DNA of 64,000 nucleotides from Micavibrio sp. UBA2638 (GCA_002359735.1 DENS01000001.1:52993-116992), one strand, 5' to 3'; positions 27,644-36,086 are shown, counted from the first letter of the stretch. The notes: generated by a model from the letters alone, not told the origin. Program-made: numbers and translations.

Positions 27644-27690
27644 GCAATTCTGGTGATATATTCTAAAAAGACAAAAAATAAATCAAAACA

Positions 27691-28629
27691 ATGGTCATTA
27701 TGTTAAAGAAAATCATAGCTACTTTTGGGCTTGCTGCCCTATTTACTGTAACTCTCATGAATCCATCCCTGGCACAAGAGGCTGTGGAAAACAGTTTATT
27801 CTGGGATTATTTAATGCAAGATGCTGCTTCCCCTTCTGCTGAGCGCATCCATGAATTCCACAATATGCTCGTTTACATCATTACCGGCATTACACTATTT
27901 GTACTGTTATTGTTAATCATTGTCGTTTTGCGATTCAATAAACGCGCAAATCCGACACCATCGAAAACGTCTCATAACGTATTGCTTGAAGTTTTATGGA
28001 CAGCTCTTCCCGTTGTAATTCTGATCATTATTGCAATTCCATCGTTCAAACTACTTTACTATGTTGATCGAACAGAAAATCCGGAAATGACACTGAAAGT
28101 GACCGGCTATCAATGGTACTGGGGATATGAATACCCTGAACACGGCGATATAAACTTTATGTCTTATATGGTTCAAGATGAGGATATTGATACCGAAAAA
28201 GGCCAGCTGCGTTTGCTTTCTACCGATAATCCTGTTGTCCTGCCTGTTAATAAAAATATACAGATCGACATTACAGCGGCAGACGTCCTCCACTCTTGGG
28301 CTGTCCCTGCGCTTGGCGTCAAAAAAGACGCCGTTCCCGGGCGTCTGAATTCCACTTGGTTCCGAATCACAGAACCCGGAACATATTACGGGCAATGTTC
28401 TGAACTCTGCGGAAAAGATCATGCTTATATGCCAATCGAAATTAAGGCCGTAAGCCAGGAAGAATTCGAAGAATGGGTTCTTGCACAAGGGGGCACACTC
28501 CCAGAACCCAGCCCCGCCGCAGACAATCATAGCGAATCAACAGATTCTATTGAAAACGGCGATGTTCCTGAATCTAATATAGAACAAACCCCAGAAGAAG
28601 CGGACACAGAATCCGAAGGAGATGAATAA
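27691..28629 (+). CDS. ctaC: Cytochrome c oxidase subunit II
   Basis: A 312-residue aa3-type oxidase subunit II (coxB/ctaC). The signal peptide ends near SLA (residue 28). Two membrane segments follow (about 58-81 and 100-124), then the CuA domain. CuA ligands are visible: His201, Cys236, Glu238, Cys240, His244 and Met247, within YYGQCSELCGKDHAYM; the aromatic electron-entry motif YQWYWGYEY is at 140-148. There is no fused cytochrome c domain. After the core comes an unusual acidic Ser/Glu/Asp-rich tail (about residues 271-312). An in-frame ATG at 27700 is an alternative start. Its last codons overlap the coxA start region. Confidence 0.96.
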   Translation: MVIMLKKIIATFGLAALFTVTLMNPSLAQEAVENSLFWDYLMQDAASPSAERIHEFHNMLVYIITGITLFVLLLLIIVVLRFNKRANPTPSKTSHNVLLEVLWTALPVVILIIIAIPSFKLLYYVDRTENPEMTLKVTGYQWYWGYEYPEHGDINFMSYMVQDEDIDTEKGQLRLLSTDNPVVLPVNKNIQIDITAADVLHSWAVPALGVKKDAVPGRLNSTWFRITEPGTYYGQCSELCGKDHAYMPIEIKAVSQEEFEEWVLAQGGTLPEPSPAADNHSESTDSIENGDVPESNIEQTPEEADTESEGDE

Positions 28630-30274
28630 AATGAACGCAAGTGCTACACCTACGACGGCCCACGATGATCACCATGATCACAAACCAGGTTTTTTTGTCC
28701 GTTGGTTCATGTCAACCAACCACAAAGATATTGGGACGCTTTATATTATCTTCTCAATCATTGCCGGCTTAATCGGCGGCGCGTTCTCAATGATGATGCG
28801 CCTGGAGCTACAAGAACCGGGCGTACAGTTCCTGACCGACGCGGCAGGAAACCCGGATGGCCATATGTGGAATGTCTTTATCACAGCCCATGGTTTGATA
28901 ATGGTGTTCTTCGTTGTCATGCCCGGTCTGATCGGGGGGTTTGGTAACTGGTTTGTGCCGATCATGATCGGGGCGCCGGATATGGCTTTCCCGCGCTTAA
29001 ACAATATTTCTTTCTGGCTGCTTGTGCCTGCTTTCTTTTTACTAATCGGCTCTGCCTTGGTTGGTGGCGGCGCAGGTACTGGCTGGACAGTATACCCTCC
29101 TCTGTCTAACGTATTAGGGCACCCTGATATGGGTGTTGATATGGCCATATTCTCCCTTCACTTGGCTGGGGCTAGCTCTATCCTGGGTGCGGCCAACTTT
29201 ATCACTACAATTTTCAATATGCGCGCACCGGGCATGACATTGCATAAAATGCCCCTGTTCGTATGGGGTATGCTGGTTACCGCATTTTTGCTGGTACTTT
29301 CTGTACCTGTATTGGGCGGCGCCATCACAATGTTGTTAACTGACCGAAATTTTGGCACAGCATTCTTCACACCTGAAGGCGGTGGCGACCCAATTCTATA
29401 CCAGCATCTATTCTGGTTCTTCGGTCACCCCGAGGTGTATATTATGATTTTGCCGGCTTTTGGTATTATCTCGCACATAGTTTCAACCTTCTCGCGTAAA
29501 CCTATCTTCGGTTATCTTGGTATGGCCTATGCAATGGTTGCAATCGGATTTGTTGGCTTTGTCGTCTGGGCTCACCATATGTACACAGTTGGTTTAGATG
29601 TGAACACACGCGCCTATTTCACTGCTGCAACATTAATCATCGCGGTTCCGACAGGGATCAAGATTTTCTCATGGATTGCAACAATGTGGGGCGGTTCAAT
29701 CACATTTAAAACACCGATGTTATTTGCAATTGGTTTCATCTTCCTGTTCACCGTTGGCGGAGTGACCGGAGTAGTCTTGGCCAATGCCGGTATGGATATC
29801 GCTTTACACGACACGTACTACGTCGTTGCGCACTTTCACTATGTTTTATCACTTGGTGCGGTGTTTGCCTTATTTGCTGGCTATTATTACTGGTCAGGTA
29901 AAATGTTTGGTAAAATGTACCCAGAATGGATGGGACAAATACATTTCTGGTCAACCTTTATTGGTGTAAACTTGCTATTCTTCCCGCAACACTTCTTGGG
30001 TCTACAAGGTATGCCGCGCCGTATCATAGATTACCCATCGGATGGTGTTCCTTATGATCAATGGGCTTATTGGAATGAAATTTCATCCATTGGCGCATAT
30101 ATTGCGGGTCTGGGAACAATCTGGTTCGTTATTATTGCTATCTATACTCAGCTGTTTGGCAAGAAGGCGACTGACAATTACTGGAATGCAGAACCACAAT
30201 CCATGACATTGGAATGGACGCTGTCATCACCACCGCCATTCCACCAGTTCGAAATTCAGCCAAAGCTGAAGTAA
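28622..30274 (+). CDS. ctaD: Cytochrome c oxidase subunit I
   Basis: A 550-residue catalytic subunit of the aa3-type oxidase (coxA/ctaD), with twelve membrane segments. It reduces O2 to water and pumps protons. Key features are WFMSTNHKDIGTLY at the N-terminus, the low-spin haem region HGLIMVFFVVMPGLIGGFGNW, the D-channel Glu and cross-linked His-Tyr in GHPEVYIMILPAFG, the CuB pair in WAHHMY, the K-channel PTGIKIFSW, and the haem-ligand helix HFHYVLSLGAVF. It may start at 28622 (ATG overlapping the coxB stop) or 28631. A strong terminator follows directly, separating it from the downstream assembly genes. Confidence 0.98.
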   Translation: MNKMNASATPTTAHDDHHDHKPGFFVRWFMSTNHKDIGTLYIIFSIIAGLIGGAFSMMMRLELQEPGVQFLTDAAGNPDGHMWNVFITAHGLIMVFFVVMPGLIGGFGNWFVPIMIGAPDMAFPRLNNISFWLLVPAFFLLIGSALVGGGAGTGWTVYPPLSNVLGHPDMGVDMAIFSLHLAGASSILGAANFITTIFNMRAPGMTLHKMPLFVWGMLVTAFLLVLSVPVLGGAITMLLTDRNFGTAFFTPEGGGDPILYQHLFWFFGHPEVYIMILPAFGIISHIVSTFSRKPIFGYLGMAYAMVAIGFVGFVVWAHHMYTVGLDVNTRAYFTAATLIIAVPTGIKIFSWIATMWGGSITFKTPMLFAIGFIFLFTVGGVTGVVLANAGMDIALHDTYYVVAHFHYVLSLGAVFALFAGYYYWSGKMFGKMYPEWMGQIHFWSTFIGVNLLFFPQHFLGLQGMPRRIIDYPSDGVPYDQWAYWNEISSIGAYIAGLGTIWFVIIAIYTQLFGKKATDNYWNAEPQSMTLEWTLSSPPPFHQFEIQPKLK

Positions 30275-30300
30275 AGAACACTGGATTAATCTTGAAGGAA

Positions 30301-30329
30301 AAGGGTGTCTAATTTGACACCCTTTTTTT
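30301..30329 (+). terminator. Strong rho-independent terminator after coxA
   Basis: Perfect 9-bp stem aagggtgtc (30301-30309) / gacaccctt (30316-30324) with a 6-nt loop (taattt) and a run of T residues. It should end the coxB-coxA transcript. Confidence 0.92.
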
Positions 30330-30348
30330 ATGTTGCTATAAGAAATGC

Positions 30349-30789
30349 ATGGCAATATCTGTAAACCCATTAGAATGCTTCGGCAAAGCACCAATACTAG
30401 GTGATGTTTTTAATGCATTAGGCACGGATAAAAACTTTAGCGCCGCAGGTAAACAATCATCCCACGAAACTAACCATATTAACAATAACGACACTTCGGA
30501 AACAGAATCGTATAATTTCAATCCCGGCGCCCGCTCTTTAAAGGCGCGTATAATAACTTTAATAGACCATAACCGTCCAAGTATAGCGCTGGATATTTTA
30601 CAAAGCAAAATGGCGAATGCACCTGAAGAAGTCGAGGCCATTGCCCAAGATGTTCTTTATGAATTAGAGGAGGCCGGCTTTGACCAAGATGCAAAAGAAT
30701 TTAGAACCATGCTAAGCTCGGCAAATATTGATACCCCAAAGCCAAAGGCCACCGAAGATTTGGTCGCAAGCTCCCTCGTATTTGGATAA
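30349..30789 (+). CDS. Hypothetical protein between coxA and ctaB
   Basis: I do not recognise this 146-residue protein. It has no signal peptide or membrane segment. The N-terminal 60 residues are low-complexity and Asn/Ser/Thr-rich (HETNHINNNDTSETES). Residues 64-125 look helical and charged (ARIITLIDHNRPSIALDIL, EEVEAIAQDVLYELEEAGFD), like a small helical-hairpin adaptor. It is placed between the coxA terminator and ctaB. A role in oxidase biogenesis would rest on location only. Codon use looks like that of its neighbours. Confidence 0.65.
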   Translation: MAISVNPLECFGKAPILGDVFNALGTDKNFSAAGKQSSHETNHINNNDTSETESYNFNPGARSLKARIITLIDHNRPSIALDILQSKMANAPEEVEAIAQDVLYELEEAGFDQDAKEFRTMLSSANIDTPKPKATEDLVASSLVFG

Positions 30790-30869
30790 TACATATTGAG
30801 CGATAAGGGCCCCAATCGAATTTTCACGAAAACGCTTGGCATTTTTTATAAACATGATATTTTCCCCCT

Positions 30870-31769
30870 ATGTCAGACATAGCAATTGAAGCAAATGCCA
30901 CACCAGCCGAATCACCGGACGCCAGTATTGGCGATTATTTCGCGCTGCTTAAACCTAAAGTAATGAGCCTCGTGATTTTCACGGGTTTTGTTGGCATGTG
31001 GATAGCCCCTGATTTTAGCAATCTGCACCCGTTTTTGGCATTTGTTGGAATACTATGTCTATCCTTAAATGCCGGAGCGGCCGGCGCAATAAATATGTGG
31101 TATGACCGCGATATTGACGCCATTATGAAACGGACGGAAAACCGTCCATTACCAACTAACCGAGTGGCAGCAGATGATGCCTTAGCACTGGGACTGTTTT
31201 TATCGTTCCTGTCCGTGATGGTCATGGGGTTGGCGTTGAACTGGACGGCGGCTGGCCTACTTGCTTTTGCGAATATATTCTACGTCATTGTTTACACCAT
31301 GTGGTTAAAACGCTCCACACCACAGAACATTGTCATTGGCGGCGCTGCGGGCGCCTTCCCCCCCATGATTGGCTGGGCAATTGTAACGGCCGATGTCACA
31401 TTGTTCCCAGTCATCTTATTCGCCATTATCTTTTTTTGGACACCACCGCATTTTTGGGCTTTGTCACTTTTTGCCAACAGTGATTATAAAAAAGCCAACA
31501 TCCCAATGATGAGCGTAACCGCAGGAGCCCGTAGCACCAAAATACAAATGCTGTTATATACAATAACGTTAATGCCCATCACATTGGCGCCAACGGTTTT
31601 AGGTTATGCCAATTACATCTATGGCACAATAGCATTCATTTTGAGCGGTTTTTTTGTATACACAGCAGTGAAAGTTTTAAGCAGTAACGATTTAAAGCAC
31701 GCTAAATTAATGTTTGGCTATTCTGTATTTTATCTATTCGCGCTGTTCGCCGCTTTAATGATTTCATAA
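30870..31769 (+). CDS. ctaB: Protohaem IX farnesyltransferase (haem O synthase)
   Basis: A 299-residue UbiA-superfamily membrane enzyme (CtaB/CyoE) that farnesylates haem b to haem O, the precursor of the haem A used by the aa3 oxidase encoded upstream. Prenyl-diphosphate motif NMWYDRDIDAIMKRTENRPLP is followed by a second Asp-containing loop near FANSDYKKANIPMM. Typical segments are DYFALLKPKVMSLVIFTG at the N-terminus and FFWTPPHFWALSLF. About eight or nine membrane helices. It opens the second half of the oxidase cluster. Confidence 0.96.
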   Translation: MSDIAIEANATPAESPDASIGDYFALLKPKVMSLVIFTGFVGMWIAPDFSNLHPFLAFVGILCLSLNAGAAGAINMWYDRDIDAIMKRTENRPLPTNRVAADDALALGLFLSFLSVMVMGLALNWTAAGLLAFANIFYVIVYTMWLKRSTPQNIVIGGAAGAFPPMIGWAIVTADVTLFPVILFAIIFFWTPPHFWALSLFANSDYKKANIPMMSVTAGARSTKIQMLLYTITLMPITLAPTVLGYANYIYGTIAFILSGFFVYTAVKVLSSNDLKHAKLMFGYSVFYLFALFAALMIS

Positions 31770-31786
31770 CCAGTAAGGGAACGCAT

Positions 31787-31903
31787 ATGCCTAAAAGTGA
31801 ATTGCATAAAAAGAAATTAAAAAAGAATTTGTTGGTTCTTGGCATTATTTTTGGTCTATGTGCTCTGATATGGGCTGTGACCTTAATTCGCATGTCAACT
31901 TAG
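31787..31903 (+). CDS. CoxF-like small membrane protein
   Basis: A 38-residue protein, MPKSELHKKKLKKNLL followed by a single membrane segment and the C-terminal VTLIRMST. A good ribosome-binding site (gtaaggga) precedes the ATG. The arrangement basic head, [KR]-N-L-x-L-x-L, one hydrophobic helix and a T-x-[VI]-[KR] ending resembles the small CoxF-type proteins coded between ctaB and ctaG in other alphaproteobacteria. It starts 17 bp after ctaB. The function of this family is not settled, and an accessory role in oxidase assembly is inferred from position. It is too small for most default gene callers. Confidence 0.75.
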   Translation: MPKSELHKKKLKKNLLVLGIIFGLCALIWAVTLIRMST

Positions 31904-31927
31904 ATATTTTGCCGCTGCACAATATAG

Positions 31928-32719
31928 ATGGCCGATTCCACCTACAACTCTCACAAACCAAAAACAGTTTTAATAACTGGACCAACCGGCGATTTTGGCA
32001 AGGCTTTTTGTCACCATTTCGCCAAAATGGGCTGCCATTTAATCTTACCCGGACGTGATATCGATAAATTGCAAGCGCTGCAAGATTCTCTTGGTGAGAC
32101 GCATAAAAACCGTCACCATATAGGATTTTGCGATATATCGGATCGCGAATCAATCGAACTCTTTTTTCAAGATATTCCAGAAAAATTTCAGCAGATTGAT
32201 TTGTTAATCAACAATGCCGGCCTGGCACTAGGGTTAGATCCTGCTCAAGATTGTAACTTGGATGATTGGGAAACCATGATTGATGTCAATAATAAGGGAC
32301 TGGTTATTGTAACTCGTCTGACACTTGAAATCATGAAAATGCGTAAATCCGGCCACATCATAAATATTGGCTCAACGGCCGGCAATTACCCCTATCCTGG
32401 CGGCAATGTCTATTGCGCCTCTAAGGCCTTCGTCAAGCAGTTTTCTTTGGCTTTACGAGCAGATTTGGGCGGGACCAATATCCGCGTTACCAATATCGAA
32501 CCTGGGATGGTGGAAACACAATTTTCACGCGTGCGTTTTAAAGGCGATAAAAAGCGCGCAGAAAGCGTATACGCCAACACAACCCCTCTAACGCCTGAAG
32601 ATGTTGCCCAGAGTGTAGTCTGGGCCGCAACGCTTCCTACACATTTTAATGTTAACCGCCTTGAAATTATGCCCACCGCGCAATCTTTTGGCCCGCTTTC
32701 TGTTGAACGCCACTCTTAA
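31928..32719 (+). CDS. SDR family oxidoreductase (YdfG-like)
   Basis: A 263-residue short-chain dehydrogenase resembling the YdfG/serine-3-dehydrogenase group. The cofactor loop reads TGPTGDFG (residues 17-24) instead of the usual TGASxGIG. The NNAG motif, the catalytic Ser in NIGSTAGNYPYPG and the YCASK Tyr/Lys pair are intact, followed by NIEPGMVETQF. An Arg after the second strand (LILPGRD) suggests NADP(H). It is inserted in the oxidase assembly region, 24 bp after the CoxF-like peptide and upstream of ctaG, and I know no reason for an SDR there. The substrate is unknown. Confidence 0.88.
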   Translation: MADSTYNSHKPKTVLITGPTGDFGKAFCHHFAKMGCHLILPGRDIDKLQALQDSLGETHKNRHHIGFCDISDRESIELFFQDIPEKFQQIDLLINNAGLALGLDPAQDCNLDDWETMIDVNNKGLVIVTRLTLEIMKMRKSGHIINIGSTAGNYPYPGGNVYCASKAFVKQFSLALRADLGGTNIRVTNIEPGMVETQFSRVRFKGDKKRAESVYANTTPLTPEDVAQSVVWAATLPTHFNVNRLEIMPTAQSFGPLSVERHS

Positions 32720-32828
32720 TTTGATTCCGAGCCCGTTTTTACACGCTTCATACTTTGCTACGCTTATAAAATTAATGTATCCTGTAAAGATATTAATGTT
32801 CGCTTTTAAACAGGAGCTGTTTCTTATC

Positions 32829-33152
32829 ATGCGTTTATTTTCTCTTTATCTTCTAATGCTATGTTTGTCTGCGGGGACAGTCTTATCAAAAAACAGCTTC
32901 GCGCAAGATCAAAGCATGATGAATACGACTGAAACATGCGCCATGCCGAGCGAAAACAAACCCATAGCAGACAGTGATGAGCGTTGGAAATATTGTGACA
33001 TTCATGCCCGTCAGTTCGCTTACAGAGAAAAGCATCAAGAACTGGTATCTATGCTGGAAGCACGCGCAAAAAACTATAAAGCATCCAGCAAACCAGCACG
33101 TGATCGCTACGAAGAAGAACTAAAACGCCATTACGATTCACTAGGCAACTAA
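32829..33152 (+). CDS. Small secreted protein of unknown function
   Basis: A 107-residue protein starting at the ATG at 32829, preceded by an aggag ribosome-binding site. A longer in-frame reading from 32649 would overlap the SDR gene and is rejected. Residues 1-25 form a signal peptide (MRLFSLYLLMLCLSAGTVLS, ending near SFA). The mature part has two Cys (ETCAMPS and KYCDIH) and a charged helical C-terminus. I do not recognise a family. It lies between the SDR gene and ctaG; the pair of Cys in a small periplasmic protein next to copper-insertion genes is suggestive but not evidence of copper handling. Confidence 0.65.
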   Translation: MRLFSLYLLMLCLSAGTVLSKNSFAQDQSMMNTTETCAMPSENKPIADSDERWKYCDIHARQFAYREKHQELVSMLEARAKNYKASSKPARDRYEEELKRHYDSLGN

Positions 33153-33213
33153 TCCGATCAAACCAGTCTGATTTTATCTTGTCGATTACAAACTATGGCG
33201 TTATAAAGACGCC

Positions 33214-33816
33214 ATGAACAAACGATCAGACAAAGAAATGATTGATAAAAATGCCCGCACCGGGCTAATTGTCTTGGCTGTTGTGATTGGGATGACAACG
33301 CTTGCATTCGCATCAGTACCATTATACAACCTCTTTTGCCGTGTCACTGGATTTGCCGGAACGACGCAAATCGCCGCACAGTTACCCGATCAGGTTTTAG
33401 AACGCGAAGTCATTGTAAAATTTAATGCCGATACTGCCCCTCAAATGCCATGGATATTTAAACCCGATATTCGTCAGGTTACTGTTAAAATAGGCGAACG
33501 CGGTCTAGCCTCATTTACTGCAAAAAATCCCGCTGACACCCCTGTAGCAGGTACAGCGCTATATAACGTCACCCCACCGAAAGCAGGAAAATATTTTCAC
33601 AAAGTTCAATGTTTCTGCTTTGACGCACAAACCCTGAACCCTCATGAAACAGTGTCTATGCCTGTTATGTTTTTTATAGATCCGAAAATGAACGATGATC
33701 CCAACATGAATGACGTTAAAGTTATCACGTTGTCATACACGTTCTATGAGGCAGAAACAGAAGAGCTTGAAAGCGCAATTCAAGACTTTTACAATAATGA
33801 AAGTGATGGTATATAA
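33214..33816 (+). CDS. ctaG: Cytochrome c oxidase copper-insertion protein CtaG (Cox11)
   Basis: A 200-residue Cox11/CtaG protein that delivers copper to the CuB site of oxidase subunit I. It has one N-terminal membrane helix (about residues 16-37), the VPLYNLFCRVTGFAGT motif, and a periplasmic immunoglobulin-like domain with the copper-binding CFCF motif (Cys133, Cys135) followed by LNPHETVSMPVMFFIDP. All expected residues are present, including Cys42 after the membrane segment. It precedes coxC by 95 bp. Confidence 0.97.
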   Translation: MNKRSDKEMIDKNARTGLIVLAVVIGMTTLAFASVPLYNLFCRVTGFAGTTQIAAQLPDQVLEREVIVKFNADTAPQMPWIFKPDIRQVTVKIGERGLASFTAKNPADTPVAGTALYNVTPPKAGKYFHKVQCFCFDAQTLNPHETVSMPVMFFIDPKMNDDPNMNDVKVITLSYTFYEAETEELESAIQDFYNNESDGI

Positions 33817-33911
33817 ATGCAAGAATATACACTATACTGGACATAGAAAATCACAAGGTAACCCTATTTTTAAATAACCAAAGAGACAATATAACAGGAA
33901 TAATAAAGATC

Positions 33912-34814
33912 ATGTCTGAAAATATCGAATACACAACAACTGGTAAACCGCACCCCTATCACATCGTGCGCCCCAGTATCTGGCCTTTGGTTGGGTCTTT
34001 GGCAGGCGGGATATTCGCCATGGGGATGGTTCTATTTATGCACGGCGCCGAAGTCATGGGCATGAAGCCGGGTATTTGGGGGCCGATCGCCGGGGTATTA
34101 TCCATTATTCTTGTTATGTTTTTTTGGTGGAAAGACGTTTTGTATGAAGCCGTCACAGAGCGCATTCATTCCGACATAGCCATGATCGGTATGCGTTATG
34201 GCATGGCATTGTTTATCGCGTCCGAGGTTATGTTCTTTGTCGCATTTTTCTGGGCTTTCTTTGATTCAGCCTTTTATCCGAAAGAAGTTATTGGGTTTGT
34301 ATGGCCGCCCGCTGGCTTGCACACGATCCCCCCTTTTGATCTGCCATTTTTGATGACCATGATCTTGCTGCTGTCCGGCTGTACAGTAACTTGGGCTCAT
34401 CATGAAATTATTGAAGGCAATCACAAAGCCGCGGCCAAGGCAATTGGCTTTACGGTTGGTTTGGGACTATTTTTCTTGTGCTTTCAGGTATACGAATATT
34501 CGCACGCCTTAAATTATTTTGGCTTTAAAGACGGCATTTATCCATCAACATTCTATATGGCAACAGGATTCCACGGATTCCACGTCTTTGTCGGAACTGT
34601 CTTTCTGGCTGTATGCTGGGTAAGAGCGGCCAAAGGTCACTTTACACCAGAACGCCATTTTGGTTTCGAAGCCGCCGCATGGTACTGGCATTTCGTTGAT
34701 GTCGTATGGCTATTCCTTTTCATTGCTGTTTATTGGTGGGGCAACACTGTAGGGATGGACTTAACAGATGGCAAAGATATTGTTCCGGCCGTAGCAGGGA
34801 CCTCCAGCCATTAA
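33912..34814 (+). CDS. ctaE: Cytochrome c oxidase subunit III
   Basis: A 300-residue subunit III of the aa3 oxidase (coxC/ctaE) with seven membrane segments. It begins HPYHIVRPSIWPLVGSLA. It contains FIASEVMFFVAFFWAFF with the conserved Glu, the SGCTVTWAHHE motif, and the C-terminal GFHGFHVFVGT and AAWYWHFVDVVWLFLF segments. A modest ribosome-binding site (cagga) precedes the ATG. It lies between ctaG and a DUF983 gene, the common alphaproteobacterial order. Confidence 0.97.
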   Translation: MSENIEYTTTGKPHPYHIVRPSIWPLVGSLAGGIFAMGMVLFMHGAEVMGMKPGIWGPIAGVLSIILVMFFWWKDVLYEAVTERIHSDIAMIGMRYGMALFIASEVMFFVAFFWAFFDSAFYPKEVIGFVWPPAGLHTIPPFDLPFLMTMILLLSGCTVTWAHHEIIEGNHKAAAKAIGFTVGLGLFFLCFQVYEYSHALNYFGFKDGIYPSTFYMATGFHGFHVFVGTVFLAVCWVRAAKGHFTPERHFGFEAAAWYWHFVDVVWLFLFIAVYWWGNTVGMDLTDGKDIVPAVAGTSSH

Positions 34815-34846
34815 AATATAACCATACACGGCAAGGGGGTAATCCA

Positions 34847-35278
34847 ATGGCCTGGCTTGATACATCTCTCATAAAAACGGGATGGGCTTGCAAGTGCCCG
34901 AAATGTAAGAAGGGTGATTTATACGCTTCTAAATTCACGATGAACTTGCGCAACCAATGCCCGCATTGTGGCCTTGATTATACCAAAAGCGACCTTGCCG
35001 ATGGCCCTGCCGTGTTTCTTATATTCATTTTAGGTTTTGCACTGGTTCCGATTGCTCTTATACTTGATGCGTTCTACACAATACCACTTTGGGGGCATGG
35101 AATATTATGGACCAGCGTTACACTGATATTAACGCTTGGAACCCTGCGCCCGCTCAAGGCCTATGTACTGGCATTGCAATACAAGCATTTACCGTGGGAC
35201 CAAAAAAATAAACAATCAAACAGTTCCCCCTCCACCGGTAAGACGGACAGCCCCAAAAATAAAGACCATGACATCTAA
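34847..35278 (+). CDS. DUF983 family zinc-ribbon membrane protein
   Basis: A 143-residue protein starting at the ATG at 34847, preceded by aaggggg. An in-frame reading from 34706 would run into coxC and is rejected. The N-terminus has a zinc-ribbon-like pair of CxxC motifs (CPKC and CPHC), then two membrane helices (FLIFILGFALVPIALIL and a following segment), and a polar Ser/Pro/Lys tail. DUF983 genes are commonly found between coxC and surf1, suggesting a part in oxidase biogenesis, but no activity is known. Its stop overlaps the surf1 start in TAATG. Confidence 0.9.
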   Translation: MAWLDTSLIKTGWACKCPKCKKGDLYASKFTMNLRNQCPHCGLDYTKSDLADGPAVFLIFILGFALVPIALILDAFYTIPLWGHGILWTSVTLILTLGTLRPLKAYVLALQYKHLPWDQKNKQSNSSPSTGKTDSPKNKDHDI

Positions 35279-36021
35279 TGGTTATACACGTCAAAAAACC
35301 TCCTATACTCGCTTGTATATTTACCTTAATGGCTATTGGAATTTTAATCTGGCTGGGAAACTGGCAGGCACAAAAATACGTTACCAAATCTAAGATGATT
35401 GGCGACGAATATTGCGTAAAAGTATCATCAGAGCCGATCTCAAATGATTTTACCAATATTCGTGCCCATGTAATCCCGGGATGCCCTCACAAATTCGTAC
35501 TAGAAGGTCAATTGCAAATCCAAACACAAATTCCGATCGGTCCACGTCTGCATGATGGGATCATGGGCTATCACGTTTATATACCACTCTTAGGCGATGA
35601 TAATAGCTATATATTATTAAATATGGGTTGGTCAGAACATTCCGAAATCATAGATACAGCCAGTGTAAATAGCAAATTAGCGCAACGTCCTATCCAAGTT
35701 TCTGGCAACCTGATTGAACCATCACGGCCCCATAGTCTAACGCCTGAAAACAAAGCATCCCTGAACCAGTGGTTTTCCCTTCAAACTAAAGAAGTCGGCG
35801 CACATATACCCTATCTAAATGAAAACAATCTGGCTAGAGATGTCCTTTTCGTACAGAAGCCCCCTTCCGAAGGCATACTGAAAAATTTTATCCCTGCCGC
35901 CATGGCCAAGAGCTTTATAACCCCACAAACCCATATGCAATATGCCGCATTCTGGTTTTCAATGGCCGCTGCGCTGATTGTGATATTCGTGCTTCGTTTT
36001 ATTCTGATTATTAAAAATTAA
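35278..36021 (+). CDS. SURF1 family cytochrome oxidase biogenesis protein
   Basis: A 247-residue SURF1/Shy1-type protein, involved in haem a delivery or insertion into subunit I. It has the expected two terminal membrane helices (ACIFTLMAIGILIWLGNWQ near the N-terminus and YAAFWFSMAAALIVIFVLRF near the C-terminus) and a periplasmic region with GPRLHDGIMGYHVYIPL and LLNMGWSE. The final HMQYAAFWFSMA signature is typical of the family. Start and upstream stop overlap by one base, so translation is probably coupled to DUF983. It is the last gene of the oxidase region. Confidence 0.93.
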   Translation: MVIHVKKPPILACIFTLMAIGILIWLGNWQAQKYVTKSKMIGDEYCVKVSSEPISNDFTNIRAHVIPGCPHKFVLEGQLQIQTQIPIGPRLHDGIMGYHVYIPLLGDDNSYILLNMGWSEHSEIIDTASVNSKLAQRPIQVSGNLIEPSRPHSLTPENKASLNQWFSLQTKEVGAHIPYLNENNLARDVLFVQKPPSEGILKNFIPAAMAKSFITPQTHMQYAAFWFSMAAALIVIFVLRFILIIKN

Positions 36022-36061
36022 GCTAACAATAACCGAACACCAATCACCACCAATAAGAGGC

Positions 36062-36086
36062 AGGCGATTAACCCGCCTTGTTTTTA
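36062..36086 (+). terminator. Possible terminator after surf1
   Basis: A 5-bp stem aggcg (36062-36066) / cgcct (36074-36078) followed by tgttttta. It overlaps the last codons of the convergent peptidase gene. Weak but well placed. Confidence 0.4.

Noticed and set aside
32649..32828. N-terminal extension of the small secreted protein into the SDR gene
   Set aside because: The extension lacks family character and would bury the signal peptide; the ATG at 32829 has an aggag site and starts a proper signal peptide.
34706..34846. N-terminal extension of the DUF983 protein into coxC
   Set aside because: It overlaps the end of coxC in another frame; the ATG at 34847 has a strong ribosome-binding site and begins the conserved zinc-ribbon region.
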